A stretch of 64,000 nucleotides of DNA from Lycium barbarum (taxonomy: Eukaryota > Streptophyta > Magnoliopsida > Solanales > Solanaceae). The notes under the pieces were generated by a model. That model was not told the DNA's origin. It did not search any database and saw only the letters and a list, made by a program, of their open reading frames with translations. Below are positions 34,928 to 47,010 of this stretch, one piece after another (within the stretch, counting starts at the first letter, position 1; each line of letters begins with the position of its first letter). Position numbers and translations under genes: made by a program. The DNA lies in the NCBI RefSeq assembly GCF_019175385.1, contig NC_083338.1, positions 93,269,777-93,333,776 of the forward strand. The letters are read 5' to 3'.

Positions 34928-35003
34928 TTATGCCTCTCATACTCAGTACAATATTCGTACTGACGTCCCTTTTTTTGGACGTTGTGTTCATGCCCACAGG
35001 TAG
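34928..35003 (+). other. paired-hairpin module in LTR B
   Basis: CAGTAC, AATATTC, GTACTG, then ACGTCC, C plus T-run, GGACGT and TGCCCACAG|GT. The second stem is perfectly complementary over six bases here. The 3' LTR copy is at 42500-42576. Confidence 0.7.
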
Positions 35004-35416
35004 ACAGGGAGGCGAGCTCGATCTAGATTCTTAGGAGCTGTCAGCTGAGTGAAAGCACTCCATTGTTCGGAGGTTCTTATGATTATCCTTTTGACACATA
35101 TGTATATTTTGGGCACGACGGAGTCTTGATCCGTCTATTTGTATAGTATGTCAGTCGAGGCTCGTAGATGCGCAGTGTGGGTAGTATGGTCTCACATTTT
35201 TAATGTACATGTGCACTTATTATTTTGATATACTAAAGATCTCTAAATAGATATAAAAGTATTTTTTTATATATATAAACTGTGATTTTTTTTCATACTT
35301 TGAGTATAAATGTGATAAAAAGGGCATTAATTGAGTAAAATGGGTAATAGAGCGAGCAGTGCTCGGTGGTTAGACCCGGGTACCCGTCGCGGCCCCTAGC
35401 TGGGTCGTGACAAAAG

Positions 35417-35428
35417 TGGTATCAGAGC
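35417..35428 (+). other. primer-binding site, tRNA-iMet
   Basis: TGGTATCAGAGC, four bases after the 5' LTR of element B, complementary to the initiator tRNA-Met 3' end. Confidence 0.93.
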
Positions 35429-35615
35429 AGTTCGTCCTAGGAAGTGTCTACGAGCCGTGTCTAGTAGAGTCTTGTTTATGGTGTGTTGCGCGCCACGCTA
35501 ATAAACAAGGGGCTACGAGGCATTTATGAAAATGACCATCTTTCTTTTCATTAGATCGTGCGATAGAGCCATGCATAGGATTTTATCCTCCCCTAAAGTG
35601 CGTTGTGATTTCAGA

Positions 35616-36960
35616 ATGCCGCCAAAAGGAAAAGCTACAGCCGCCCAGAAGGGCAAAGCTACGACAAAGAGGCGGGCAGAAAGAGAGCCTCCGGCAAATG
35701 TAGAGGAAAGTGAATCACAGAATGAGGCCCCACCTAATGGAGAAGAGCAGGGAGGAGCCTCAGTCCCAATTCCTCCACCAGTTGCTTCGGGTTAACAAGT
35801 GACCGAGCCCATACATTTATTGACACGATTGGTTGCCGCCCAGGCACAGCGGCAGAATCCAGGCCCGAGTGATCGTTCTACCAGTACGAGGGCCCGTGAC
35901 TTCCTGACTTTAAATCCTCCGGAATTTTGCGGGTCGAAGCCGGATGAGGACCCACAAGGCTTTGTTGATGAGATGTTGAGGACGCTGAAACTTATGCATG
36001 CTTCTGAGACCGAATCGGTAGAGTTGGCTTCTTATAGACTCCACGATGTGGCGGTACTGTGGTATAACAACTGGATAGCATCAAGATCAGAAAATGCACC
36101 TCCTCCTGTTTGGAAAGATTTTGTTGACGCTTTTATTCGTCATTATTTTCCACCCGAGGTCCGCCGAGCTAGAGCGGATAGGTTCTTGAATCTAAGGCAG
36201 GGAAGTATGAGTGCCCGAGAGTATAGTATGCAATTCAATTCCTTAGCTAGATATATTTCGACGATGGTGGCCGACATGGGAGACCGAGTCCATAGATTTG
36301 TGAGTGGTTTGGGGCCACATTTGTTTAGAGATTGCTTGACGGCCTCTTTGCAAGACGGGATGGATATTTCCCGAATACAGGCACATGCTCAGAATCTTGA
36401 GGGACGACAGCAGCAGCAAAGAAGTGATCGTGATAATGACAGAAGGCAAGGCAAAAGAGCTAGATCTATGGGGGCGAGCAGTGAATATAGAGGGGGATCG
36501 AGACAGATGCATTCTAGGCACTCAGGTCAGTCAGGGACTAGTGTGCCTCCCAGGTTCCCAGATAGGAGGTTTGACCGTTCTTTCCAGTCAGGACAAGGCC
36601 AGAGTTTGAGGGCCTCAGATTTTCAGTCTAGGGGAGATTTTGGTCAGCGGAGACCTTTAGTACCGCGGTGCAGCCAGTGCGGTAGATTGCATTCCGGGCA
36701 GTGCCGTCAGGGTTCCGATGCTTGCTATGCCTGTGGACAGGCTGGTCATATGATGAGAGATTGCCCTTCAGCGAGAGGTAGAGCAGGGACTCAGCCCACA
36801 GGCTCAGCAGAGGGTTCTTCTTCAGTACGCCCGGCATCACAGACTTCTCAGACTACAACAGGTAGAGGCAGAGGGGGAGCATCTACCTCAGGTGTTGTTC
36901 AGCCCCGCGTATATGCTTTGGCAGGGCGACAGGATCTAGAGTCCTCCCAGATGTTGTTAC
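35616..36960 (+). pseudogene. gag of element B (one stop, one frameshift)
   Basis: Start ATG 35616 gives MPPKGKATAAQKGK, as in A and C. The frame runs through an acidic/Pro-rich N terminus to an in-frame TAA at 35793-35795. It then continues in the same frame through the gag core (DEDPQGFVDEM, ASYRLHDVAVLWYNNW), an Arg/Gln-rich stretch and a CCHC knuckle, CYACGQAGHMMRDC at 36723-36764. Near 36945-36955 a one-base loss shifts the frame just before protease. Apart from these two lesions the gene is well preserved, which fits the recent insertion suggested by the LTRs. Confidence 0.9.
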
Positions 36961-39900
36961 AGGTACCTTGACTATATTTTCCCGTGATGTATATGCTTTG
37001 ATTGATCCGGGCTCTACTTTCTCTTACGTTACCCCGTATGTTGTTGATTGTATTGGGGTTAAACCCGAGCCGATTAAACCTTTCGAGGTGTTCACTCCGG
37101 TTGGTGATCCGGTAATAACGAGGAAAGTGTACAAAAATTGTGTCATTGTGATATGTGATCGCCAGACTAAAGCCGATTTGGTCGAGCTGGAAATGATAGA
37201 CTTCGATGTAATAATGGATATGGATTGGTTAGCGTCGTGTTACGCAAATGTTGATTGCTGGACGAAAATGGTTCGATTTCAGTTTCCGGGAGAGCCCGTA
37301 CTTGAATGGAAGGGTAATACTGCATCCCCAAAGGGTAGGTTTATTTCCTATCTCAAGGCGAGGAAAATGATAGCTAAAGGTTACATTTATCATCTAGTTC
37401 GGGTTCATAATATCAAGGAAAAGCCGCCAACTTTTCAATCTGTTCCGGTGGTAAATGAATTTCCAGATGTATTTCCTGATGAACTTCCAGGTCTTCCTCT
37501 TGAAAGGGAAATTGATTTCGCCATTGATGTATTACCAGACACCGAGCCCATTTCTATTCCTCCTTATCGAATGGCTCCGGCAGAATTAAAAAAACTGAAG
37601 GCACAGTTGAAGGACTTGCTTGAGAAGGGGTTTAAAGGCCCAATTCGTCGCCGTGGGGAGCACCAGTCTTGTTCGTGAAAAAGAAAGACGGATCTCTACG
37701 AATGTGTATCGACTACAGGCAATTGAATAAGGTGACAATAAAGAATAAATACCCTCTCCCCAGAATCGATGATTTATTTGATCAACTGCAAGGTGCTAAA
37801 TGGTTCTCTAAAATAGATTTGCGATCGGGTGATTAAGTGAGGATTAGAGAAGAAGACATTCCTAAGACTGCCTTCAGGACAAGATATGGTCACTACGAGT
37901 TCCGCGTAATGTCGTTTGGGTTGACAAATGCTCCGGTGGTGTTCAGGAATTTAATGAATAATGTGTTCAGGCCATTCTTGGATCTCTTCGTGATAGTATT
38001 TATCGATGATATTCTAGTGTATTCTCGCACAGAATCAGAACATGTAGATCATCTGAGAATTGTCCTTGGCATTCTCCGAGGTCGGGAATTATATGCAAAG
38101 TTCTCAAAATGCGAGTTTTGGCTGAATTCTGTAACGTTTCTAGGTCATATCATATCAGATGATGGCATCCGAGTTGACACTCAGAAAGTTGAAGCTGTGA
38201 AGACTTGGCCAAGGCCTACGACACCCACAGAAGTTCGTACTTTCCTGGGTTTGGCAGGATATTATAGAAGATTCGTAGAGGGCTTTTCTTCTATCTCAGC
38301 CCCATTGACGAAGCTAACTCGGAAGTCCGCTAAATATCAGTGGAATGATGCGTGTGAGCGTAGTTTTCAAGAATTAAAACACAGATTGACTTCAGCTCCA
38401 GTGTTAACACTTCCAGAAGGGCTGAATGGCTATGTTGTATATTGTGATGCTTCCGGTGTGGGGCTAGGATGTGTATTGATGCAGCATGGCAAGGTTATTG
38501 CATATGCCTCGAGACAGTTGCGGAAACAGGAACAGAATTATCCAACTCATGATCTCGAATTGGCTGCGGTTATTCATGCGTTGAAGATAAGGAGACATTA
38601 TTTGTATGGTGTGCACGTCGATATCTATACGGATCACAAAAGTCTCCAACACATTCTCAAGCAGAAGGAGTTGAACCTACGACAGAGGCGGTGGTTAGAA
38701 TTGTTAAAGGATTATGACGTGAATATTTTGTACCACCCCGGAAAAGCGAATGTGGTAGCGGACGCGCTTAGCCGGCGATCAATGGGCAGTTTAAGTGAAG
38801 TCCCTTCAGGAAGGAAAGAAATGGTTCGTGGGCTCTATCGATTAACAAATCTTGGTGTGCGTGCAATTAATTCGGGTAGTACGGGTATCAGCCTTAATGA
38901 CCCCGTAGCCTCGTCTTTGGATATGGAAGTGAAAGAACGGCAGTGTGAAGATCCTCAGTTATGTCGTTACAGAGACACCTCTTACGGGAAGGAAAAGTCT
39001 CCATTTGAAGTTTCTATAGATGGGGTCCTTCGACACCAAGGCAGGCTATGTGTACCGGATGTGGCGAATTTGCGCCAACGAATTTTGGAGGAAGCACACT
39101 CTTCTCAGTATTCTATTCATCCCGATGCAACCAAAATGTATCATGACCTTAAATCGATATACTGGTGGGATGGCATGAAGAGGAATATAGCAAATCTTGT
39201 AGCACAATGTCCAAATTGCCAACAGGTAAAAGCAAAACATCAAAAGCCAGGAGGATTATTGCAGGCAATGGAAATTCCTACGTGGAAATGGGAAGAAATT
39301 AATATGGATTTTATGGTGGGACTGCCCCGTTCTCGAGGGAAGTATGATTCTATATGGGTGGTCGTGGACAGACTCACAAAAACAGCTCATTTCCTCCCAG
39401 TTAGAACCACGTATTCAGTGGAAGATTATGCGAAATTGTATTTGAAGGAAGTTGTGCGACTTCATGGAATTCCTTTGGCCATTATTACAGACAGAGGGGA
39501 CCAGTTTACAGCTAAGTTTTGGAAATCTTTTCAAGAAGGATTAGGTACTCAAGCCAAGTTCAGCACGGCATTTCATCCACAAACTGACGAGCAAGCCGAG
39601 CGTACTATTTAGACCTTGGAGGATATGCTATGAGCGTGTGTGTTGGATTTTGGTGGTAGTTGGGATGAGCATTTACCCCTTATCGAATTTTCCTACAACA
39701 ACAACTACCATTCCGGTATTCAAATGGATCCATATGATGCATTATACGGAAGAAAATGTAGATCTCCAATTGGTTGGTTTGAAACCGGAGAAGCACAATT
39801 GATAGGCCCCGACTTGATCCAACAAGCGGTTGAAAAGGTTAAAGGGATCCGAAACCGACTGTTAACAGCCCAAAGTCGTCAAAAGTCTTATGCGGACAAC

Positions 39901-40380
39901 CGCCGACGAGATTTGGAATTCCAGGTAAATGATTGGGTATTCCTGAAAGTATCGCCAATGAAAGGGGTGATGAGATTTTGCAAGAAATGGAAGTTAAGTC
40001 CTAGATACATTGGACCCTATAAAATTGTCCGTAAGGTGGGTCAGGTAGCATATGAACTGGACTTGCCTTCGGAGCTTGAAGCAGTTCACCCAGTCTTTCA
40101 TGTTTCGATGCTCCGCAAGTGTATTGGAGACCCAACAAGAATAGTTCCGATTGACGATGTGCAAGTGACAGAGGATCTGACCTATGAAGAAGTACCTATT
40201 GCTATTTTAGATAGACAGGTGCGAAGACTTCGAAACAAAGAAGTAGCTTCAGTGAAAGTCCTATGGCGAAATAACAATCGAGAAGAAATGACTTGGGAAG
40301 CGGAAGAGCAGATGAAAGCCAAATACCCGCATTTATTCCAATCTCCAGAAGAGCTTCATGATGACGCGTCGAGGTTATAA
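36961..40380 (+). pseudogene. protease, RT, RNase H, integrase, chromodomain of B
   Basis: Protease: [14 protein letters not shown] near 36985. RT starts near 37530, is frame-shifted by one base at about 37635, and has a small deletion plus TAA (37834-37836) in the SGYHQ motif. From 37837 one long frame holds RT with FIDD (Asp codons 38005-38010), RNase H ([29 protein letters not shown]), the integrase zinc finger and the integrase core (Asp 39307, Asp 39490, Glu 39598). TAG at 39610 and TGA at 39631 interrupt it. A final frame (39640-40380) has the GPY/F block and chromodomain. Most stops look like C-to-T changes at Gln or Arg codons. Confidence 0.94.
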
Positions 40381-40586
40381 GGTATGTATGCTTTAACTTT
40401 ATGTTTGGGTCGCGAGTGGCCTTAAAGTGATGTCGCTATTGTGATGTAGCCCTATGAGGCGAATATATTATGGGTTGTTGTGGCAGGTAGGTAGTGCCAA
40501 ATTATAAAGGAGACTCTGGCGAAATCTTTCTAGGATTCCCGAGCATTTTAACATTCGAGGACGAATGTTCCAAAAGGGGGGAAGAA
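40381..40586 (+). other. 3' untranslated tail and polypurine tract of B
   Basis: This includes TTCGAGGACGAATGTTCC and the purine run AAAAGGGGGGAAGAA (40572-40586) directly before the 3' LTR. No coding potential. Confidence 0.85.
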
Positions 40587-42973
40587 TGTTACACCTCGGA
40601 AAAGTCTCCGTTCATGTACAATGAATAGGCCAATGAAGGGTATGAGTGTGCGATGTTATACTAAGTCGGGGATGGCGATTCATAAATTTTTGGGAATAAG
40701 AAAGTTGCGGAATTTCATTCAGCCCAGTGGTCGTAAAGTGCTTTACGGCCCGTAAAGTGATTTACGGACCGTAAAGTGCCATCGTCTTTCAACATTCCAA
40801 AAACTTCAACTTTCTGTCCAATGTTGAAATGGTTAAAAACGACTTGGTATACGGCCCGTAAATGGGTTTACGGACCATAAACCTCGATCGTTAATTGCCA
40901 GACTCATCAGCCAACCTTTCTGTTTTAATATGCTTAAATACGACCACACTATACGGCCCGTAAACTAGTTTACGGTCCGTAAACTGTGGTTTACGACCAC
41001 TGTTCACCCCGACTGTTGATCATTAAAAATCAAACTTTGAATTATTAAAAAGGACCCAAGCCTCATTTTATTTCATTTCTCATCCATACAACTTAAGAAA
41101 CCTCTAGAATATTCCAAACACTTCATCCAGAGGAATTCAAGAGAATCAAAGGGGAAACTAAGATCATCAACACCAAATCCAAGCAACAAAGTGGATGAAA
41201 CCTAGTTGGAGGTCATCTTCTTCAAGAAATTCCAAAAGAGGTGAAGAAGGGTTTTAGTGCTAAAGGAGTATTCTCATTCAAGGCTTGTCCAACAATCATC
41301 TAAGGTATGTTTCATGACTATACCATGTGATTCAAGGTATTGGAAGGCTTAGATACTTGAAATGTAGAAGAACATAGAAAATATGCCATTATTGAGTAAA
41401 AAGGTGTCATAGTTGGGTGATAGCTAGGTTAGATCATGAAAGTTGACATGCTATGATTATGAACCCATTATAAATGACGTATAGAGCATGGAATAGGTGT
41501 GAAGTAAGAAAAATTATGATGATAAGCAAAAACCATAAAATGTGGAGAAATTGCAGGAAAATGGTGGATTTTGCTTAAAGTATATGAATGAGGATTGTTG
41601 CTTGCAATATCACGAGTGTTGTTGTAAATGTTTGGGAGTTGAAATAGAACAGGGAAAAAGGTAGTAGAAACAAAGGAAATGCCGCCTAGTTTTCCCTAGG
41701 AATAACGATGCGTTTTCATGATCTATTAACTAACGCTAGTCCAAATTCTCTCGTGAAGGTAACAACGTGACATCGAAGGAAGACAAATAAATGATAGCCT
41801 AGCTAGATGATAAAGGTATGTGAGGCTAGACCCTTTTCTTTCAATGGCATGAATCTTATGATATGATTTCTCTTTCGATCCATGATTCTCCCACATTCCT
41901 GAAAACCAAGAGTCTAAGATCATGAATAGCTATATGAGTCCAGAGATATGATATGACGTTCTTATAAAGTAAATGATGTTGTTCCTTGTGTACGCTCACC
42001 TTATACATTGATCCCTTCAAGGTGAGGCAGAATGTTCATGTATGTTCATAATGGAATCGAAGGTTCACGACCTTACGTCACCTCGATGGAATGCAGTTGT
42101 TTTAGAGCCTTTATGTATGTACAATAACAAATATATTTTTATAAGCATTTTATTATAAGTATTATTATGATGAGCATATCATGATTGCATCACACCGCGC
42201 CTAGTTGACCAGGCAGTCACCGCTAAGGCGGGCAGCTATACGGATACACCATGACCTTTTTGGCATTGGAAGACACCACTAGTGGGCGGCATGAGATGGT
42301 ACGCGGGAGGCCTGGACGCGGGCTAATATTATTGATTATCACACCGTTCCGATATGGTCGGGCAGCTTGCATGTCATGCATATATGATATGATGATGAGT
42401 ATGTGTAAGACAGTATGCATCACTTCTCTTCTGATTATCATTCAGTTCCAGATGTTCATATTGATGCGCTCATTATATTATTGTTGTCCTTCTTTATTGT
42501 TTATGCCTCTCATACTCAGTACAATATTCGTACTGACGTCCCTTTTTTTGGACGCTGTGTTCATGCCCACAGGTAGACAGGGAGGCGAGCTCGATCCAGA
42601 TTCTTAGGAGCTGTCAGCTGAGTGAAAGCACTCCAGCTTATGATTATCCTTTTGACACATATGTATATTTTGGGCACGACGGAGTCTTGTTCTATCTATT
42701 TGTATAGTATGTCAGTCGAGGCTCATAGATGCGCAGTGTGAGTAGTATGGTCTCACATTTTTCATGTACATGTGCACTTATTATTTTGATATACTAAAGA
42801 TCTCTATATAGATATAAAAGTATTTATGTTTTCATATAAACTATGATGTTAATTCATACTTTGAGTATAAATGTGATAAAAAGGGCATTAATCGAGTAAA
42901 GTGGGTAATAGAGCGAGCGGTGCTAGGTGGTTAGCCCCGGGTACCCGTCGCGGCCCCTAGCTGGGTCGTGACA
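40587..42973 (+). mobile_element. 3' LTR of element B, 2387 bp
   Basis: The partner of 33006-35412, with the same termini and modules and only scattered substitutions and small gaps. A short loss relative to the 5' LTR is seen near 42300 and another near 42635. It is followed by CTAAC and then the right half of solo LTR D2. Confidence 0.95.
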
Positions 42974-43920
42974 CTAACTTGAGTCATGATTCTTAGTATG
43001 ATATGGATATAATCTTATTATGTTGGGTATTAATAGTGACAAGGAAGTGTTGTATGAAATTGTGCAAAGGGTTGGTGTGAAGTTGTTGATATAAGTTGAA
43101 TATGAGAATGAATTTTGAGACTTAATGGAATATGACTACTTGATTATGATATTGTGAATGTTGTTATAGTTGATTGGGAGTTGTTTTGCAATATGGTAGA
43201 ATTCTATGAAATAGGGGAAATGCTGCCCAATCATCGTTAGCTCATGAATTATTCTAGTTTGAATTTAAGAGTGTCTTTAAGGCTTAACCATGGTATGAAC
43301 CCTTCCAAATGTAGATTTCTCAAGCTTTGACGGTGAACATTAAGTAGTTAAGAAGACAAAGAGGTATGTAAGGCTAACCCTTCTTTCATTAAGGCATGAT
43401 CCCACTGTTATATACCTTCACATGAATTCCATTTCTTCCAAAATGACTTCATTCCTAGAATCACTAACGCTCATGATTCTTGATATTCTCACGATACCAT
43501 TATTCTAATCCTATGATAGTTAATCCACTAAGGAAGGGTATAAATAGAAATGATGATGATGATGATATTCATGTACTTCCATATATATATATATCCAAGT
43601 ATGAATACTAAGAACACTGAGCTTATATGGCTGGGTACGATATCTATGGCGAGCACACCACTGCAGTTGGGTACGAATAACACTGAGCCTTGGTAGGGCC
43701 AGGTATGTATAACACCGATCCTTGTCATGGCCGGGTACGTGAGACACCGAACCTCTATGGTCGGGTATGGTACTACGATATGTGTAAGAATATGTAATGG
43801 AAGGTTCCCATTAGAAAAAGGGTAAGAAAATATGATGAATGTAGCTAGAGGTATAAATGGCTCTATCCTCCCATGACTTTTCTATCTTATGTTATTTCTC
43901 ATGCTTCTATTATGCTATTG

Positions 43921-43998
43921 ATTATGCTTTACATACTCAGTACATTATTCATACTGACGTCCTTTTATTTGTGGACGCTGCGTCATGCCCGCAGGTGG
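43921..43998 (+). other. paired-hairpin module in LTR D2
   Basis: CAGTAC, ATTATTC, ATACTG (one mismatch), then ACGTCC, TTTTATTTGT, GGACGCTGCG and TGCCCGCAG|GT. D has GACGTCG at the second stem where D2 keeps GACGTCC. Confidence 0.65.
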
Positions 43999-44440
43999 AC
44001 AGGGAGATAGACTTGACCCATAGACTGCTTGTTCAGAGACTGCATAGGAGAGCTCCATTTGATTCGGAGCTGCAGCTGTTGGTACTATTCTTTTGTGTAT
44101 ATACATATGGGCATAGCGGGGTCCTGTCCTATCTATATGATGCTACATACTCTCTCTAGAGGCTCGTAGATAGTTGTGTATAGCTAGATGTCTTTTAGCC
44201 TTGTCGGCTTATATTTTTGATATTATTTTGCTAGCTTCGTCGGCTTGTGTATATGTACATGGGCATAGTTGTTGATGTTGACATAGAAGTGCCTTTGCCT
44301 AATGAGATCCGTATTATTGATTTATAGGAATCATGAGTAGGCCATGTGGCTTACCTAAATGTGAATGTGAATGTGCAATGAGAGCTGCCCGGGTGGGTTA
44401 GCTCCGGGAGCTCGTCATCCAGTTGGGTCGTGACAGTTTC

Positions 44441-46560
44441 CTCTCGACTACTTCCTATTGAGTAGCTGCTAGCTCAATAATCATGGGTTTAACATTAAAG
44501 TTTTGATGATTTGACAAATGATGTACCCGAAACAGTCAACAGTAGATATAAGGAGGAATTCATTTGAAGAACCAGATATCCAATCAGATCTCCAAGGTCA
44601 TTCATTGATCAAAACTCGAAGAACCTAGGTGATAAATAATAGGAGCTTGGTGGCTAGGCTTCTCTCACCTAAGGTCCTCTCAAGAGGGAACAAGTAGCAA
44701 GATTTCACTCTTAAAGGAATACTTCAAATTAAAATAGGAGACTTCCCCACAGGCAAGGACATATCAAGGAAACACTCACAAAGAACCTGTTCCTTAAAAA
44801 TTTCAGGTATGCATCTTTATCTAAATGTATGTTACTTGAGTAATGTCACGTTTCCACGTGTCATACAATTATTTCCTAGGAGTGTGCCACATAAGATACA
44901 AATCCTCTAGTAAATTCAATATATAATCTTAATTTAAAAAGTCTGTCCTCGTAAAATTAGCAAACGTTCACACTATATCAAAAGGGAGGAAAAAGGGGAA
45001 TTTTTTGATTCCCTTAAATTATGATTAGGCCTGTTAATTAGGGTCATTTGTGCTTAGATACCCGATTTCCTTTCATTATCTCTCACTTTCAATTCAAAGC
45101 AAAAGCAAACCCTTCAAAATCCTGATCTAGATCCAAAATGACATCTTCACCATATCTTGCCAAAACCACCACAATTCAAACCAAAAACCTATCCTAATGA
45201 ATCAATCTAGAAAAATATCTCGACATTCATGAAACCCTAAGATTTGAAGCTCAGACGAATGGAACGTGTAAAAAGGAGGTTGTTGATGATCCAGATAGGT
45301 TAGTCATGGTGGTTTTTTTATGAAGAAGAAGCTAGAAGAAAGAGGAGAAAAATCGATTTAATAGAGGAAAATAAAAAGGGGAAAGGGGTTGATACATAGG
45401 GAAACATTGATAAAACTGAAATTGATGGAGATTCTGAATAAGCAAATAAGAGTGAGAGTGAAATCTATGTATGCTATGAAAAAGAGCCAAATCTGCGAAC
45501 CAAAAGAGAAATCACCTAGAGAATGAGGGAAATGGACAAGTTCCTTGAAAGTATCAAGCGATTAATGACGGCTGAGGAAATAAGGGTGGTAGCAAAAAGG
45601 AAATCACCCAAAATGACTAGACAAAAGCACATAGCAAGGAAAAATAGGTGTGCACCATTTGGATCCAAATGAACTAAAAGGAATTTCCTTACCACAATAG
45701 ATGAGGCTTCAGAAGAAAATAAACAAGAACCAACTTGATGATAAGGGAAAAAAATGTGGATAATAATGGAAGGTATTCTTTGGGGGGGAGGGGGGGGAGG
45801 TTGATGAAGTATCAATCTGGGAATGGAGAGCAGGAAGGATCGTGTTCTTATCAATCTTGGAGTGGAGAGCAGACATGGTCATGGTCAGCATGGGCAAAAT
45901 CGATGGAAAAAGAAAGGACCAAGAATAGTCCTCAACTGAATAATAGACCCCTCCAAGATATAGAAGAAATAGGTTCCTCCACTTAGGAACCTAATATGAA
46001 AAGGACTAAAAGAGTTGAAGACAAGTGTGAAGTCACCAGATTACAGAAAGAACCCACAAAAGAAAGAAACACAAAAGAAAGGGAAGTAGCACAAGTTAGA
46101 ATTTGAGAGCTAAAATCAGAGACCTAGCAGCTGAACTTATGACTGATCATAGGAACTCAGCTATGGAAATTAGGAAGAACCTCACTGACCTACCATCCCC
46201 TACTAGCAAAGAGACTAATCTATAGTTTTAGCCTTGGTTTGAGTTGTGTTTGAGTCCTATGATATGTCTAAAAAATATATTTTTATTGACAGTGGTTGTA
46301 ACTAGCATACTTTTGTAATTATATGTTTAGATTGAGCATGTATGACTCTGCTGATGCATGAATGAAATTACTTTGGTGAATATGTCTCTGATTCTGATAT
46401 TACATCTGGGGTAATATTTTTGATAACATTGAACAAGCATCTATTTGATAATACTGAATTGGACTGCACCTATGAATATTGACCAATGGACACCCCAATT
46501 GTGATGTTTTTTTATAATGACAAAAGGGGGAAAATACATGATATAACAACTTATATAGCA
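44441..46560 (+). mobile_element. possible decayed Ty1/copia (Sirevirus-like) 3' part
   Basis: The start (AAAGTTTTGATGATTTGACAA near 44495, then AAGAACC..GATATCCAATCAGATC) resembles Sirevirus LTR text I recognise from Solanaceae. Near 45540-46230 a broken plus-strand frame gives basic and Glu-rich peptides such as AEEIRVVAKRKSPKM and KHIARKNRCAPFGSK, with stops and frameshifts. ATGACAAAAGGGGGAAAAT (46515-46533) could be a polypurine tract. No RT or integrase motif is visible, so this assignment is weak. It could also be unrelated intergenic DNA. Confidence 0.3.
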
Positions 46561-46671
46561 ATTCATAGTGAAACATTGCAAAACATGATAAAGAAACAGG
46601 AACAGAACTAGTCCCTTTGAAACAATAGCAAAATAAATTTCAATGTGCAAGTCTAAGTAATAGTGTAATGA

Positions 46672-46885
46672 AATAGATTCTCACTTATAAAGATCTAGTT
46701 TACATATAGAGCAGACACTCATTCTTATCCAGTTTATAGGATGCGTTATAAAAGACATGATTCTTACTTATAAAAGATTTCAGTTCTACAGAAAGCTACA
46801 AAATTCCGGTTGCCACTTGGGTTGCATTGTAAAGGAACTGGTTCTTACTTATAAAAGAACTCAGTCCTATTAGAAGGCACTAGAA
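46672..46885. repeat. degenerate tandem repeat, ~85-90 bp
   Basis: The phrase TTCTTACTTATAAAAGA followed by TCAGT-CTA recurs near 46760 and 46846, and a weaker form (TTCTCACTTATAAAGAT) near 46678. The units are otherwise diverged. No function is evident. Confidence 0.5.
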
Positions 46886-46910
46886 AGGGACACAAGAAGA
46901 ATGTCATGAC

Positions 46911-47010
46911 CCAAAATTTTCAATGGTGCCTAAGTCGTGAAACATAAGTAAACTGCAGATATAACAAGGAACAACCATGATAATTCTCCTTTAGATAAGG
47001 ATTAAGCAAA
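46911..47010 (-). mobile_element. short LTR-end fragment
   Basis: TGTCATGACCCAAAATTTTC followed by AATGGTGCCTAAGTCGTG resembles the reverse complement of a common gypsy LTR terminus (TGTCATGACCC type). Only about 100 bp are recognisable. The other end and the duplication were not found. Confidence 0.35.

Larger units (their letters stand above)
33006..35412 (+). mobile_element. 5' LTR of element B, 2407 bp
   Basis: It starts TGTTACACCTCGG and ends GGGTCGTGACA, about 98% identical by eye to the 3' LTR in the stretches compared. CCAAC precedes it (33001-33005) and CTAAC follows the 3' LTR (42974-42978), a target duplication with one change. Palindromes TTTACGGNCCGTAAA lie at about 33150-33418, a splice-donor-like GGTATGTGAGGC at 34235 and the hairpin module at 34928-35003. 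This is probably one of the youngest insertions in the window. Confidence 0.95.
32109..44435 (+). mobile_element. solo LTR D2 (TSD GTTTC), split by element B
   Basis: It starts TGTTACATCGCG at 32109 and ends GTTGGGTCGTGACA at 44435, with GTTTC on both sides (32104-32108 and 44436-44440). Removing element B and its duplication (33006-42978) leaves about 2354 bp that align with solo LTR D along their length, at roughly 85-90% by eye. It has palindrome motifs (32455-32610), TATATATGG (about 32630), GGTATGTAAGG (43363) and the hairpin module (43921-43998). The join GAGTAGTAA-(B)-CTAACTTGAGTCATG is continuous with the intact D sequence near 8845-8865. Confidence 0.93.

Noticed and set aside
42251..42607. 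118-codon plus-strand frame in the 3' LTR of B, also partly open in the 5' LTR
   Set aside because: The frame is not conserved between the two LTRs (shorter in the 5' copy) and lies over the hairpin module and repeats. No coding signal.
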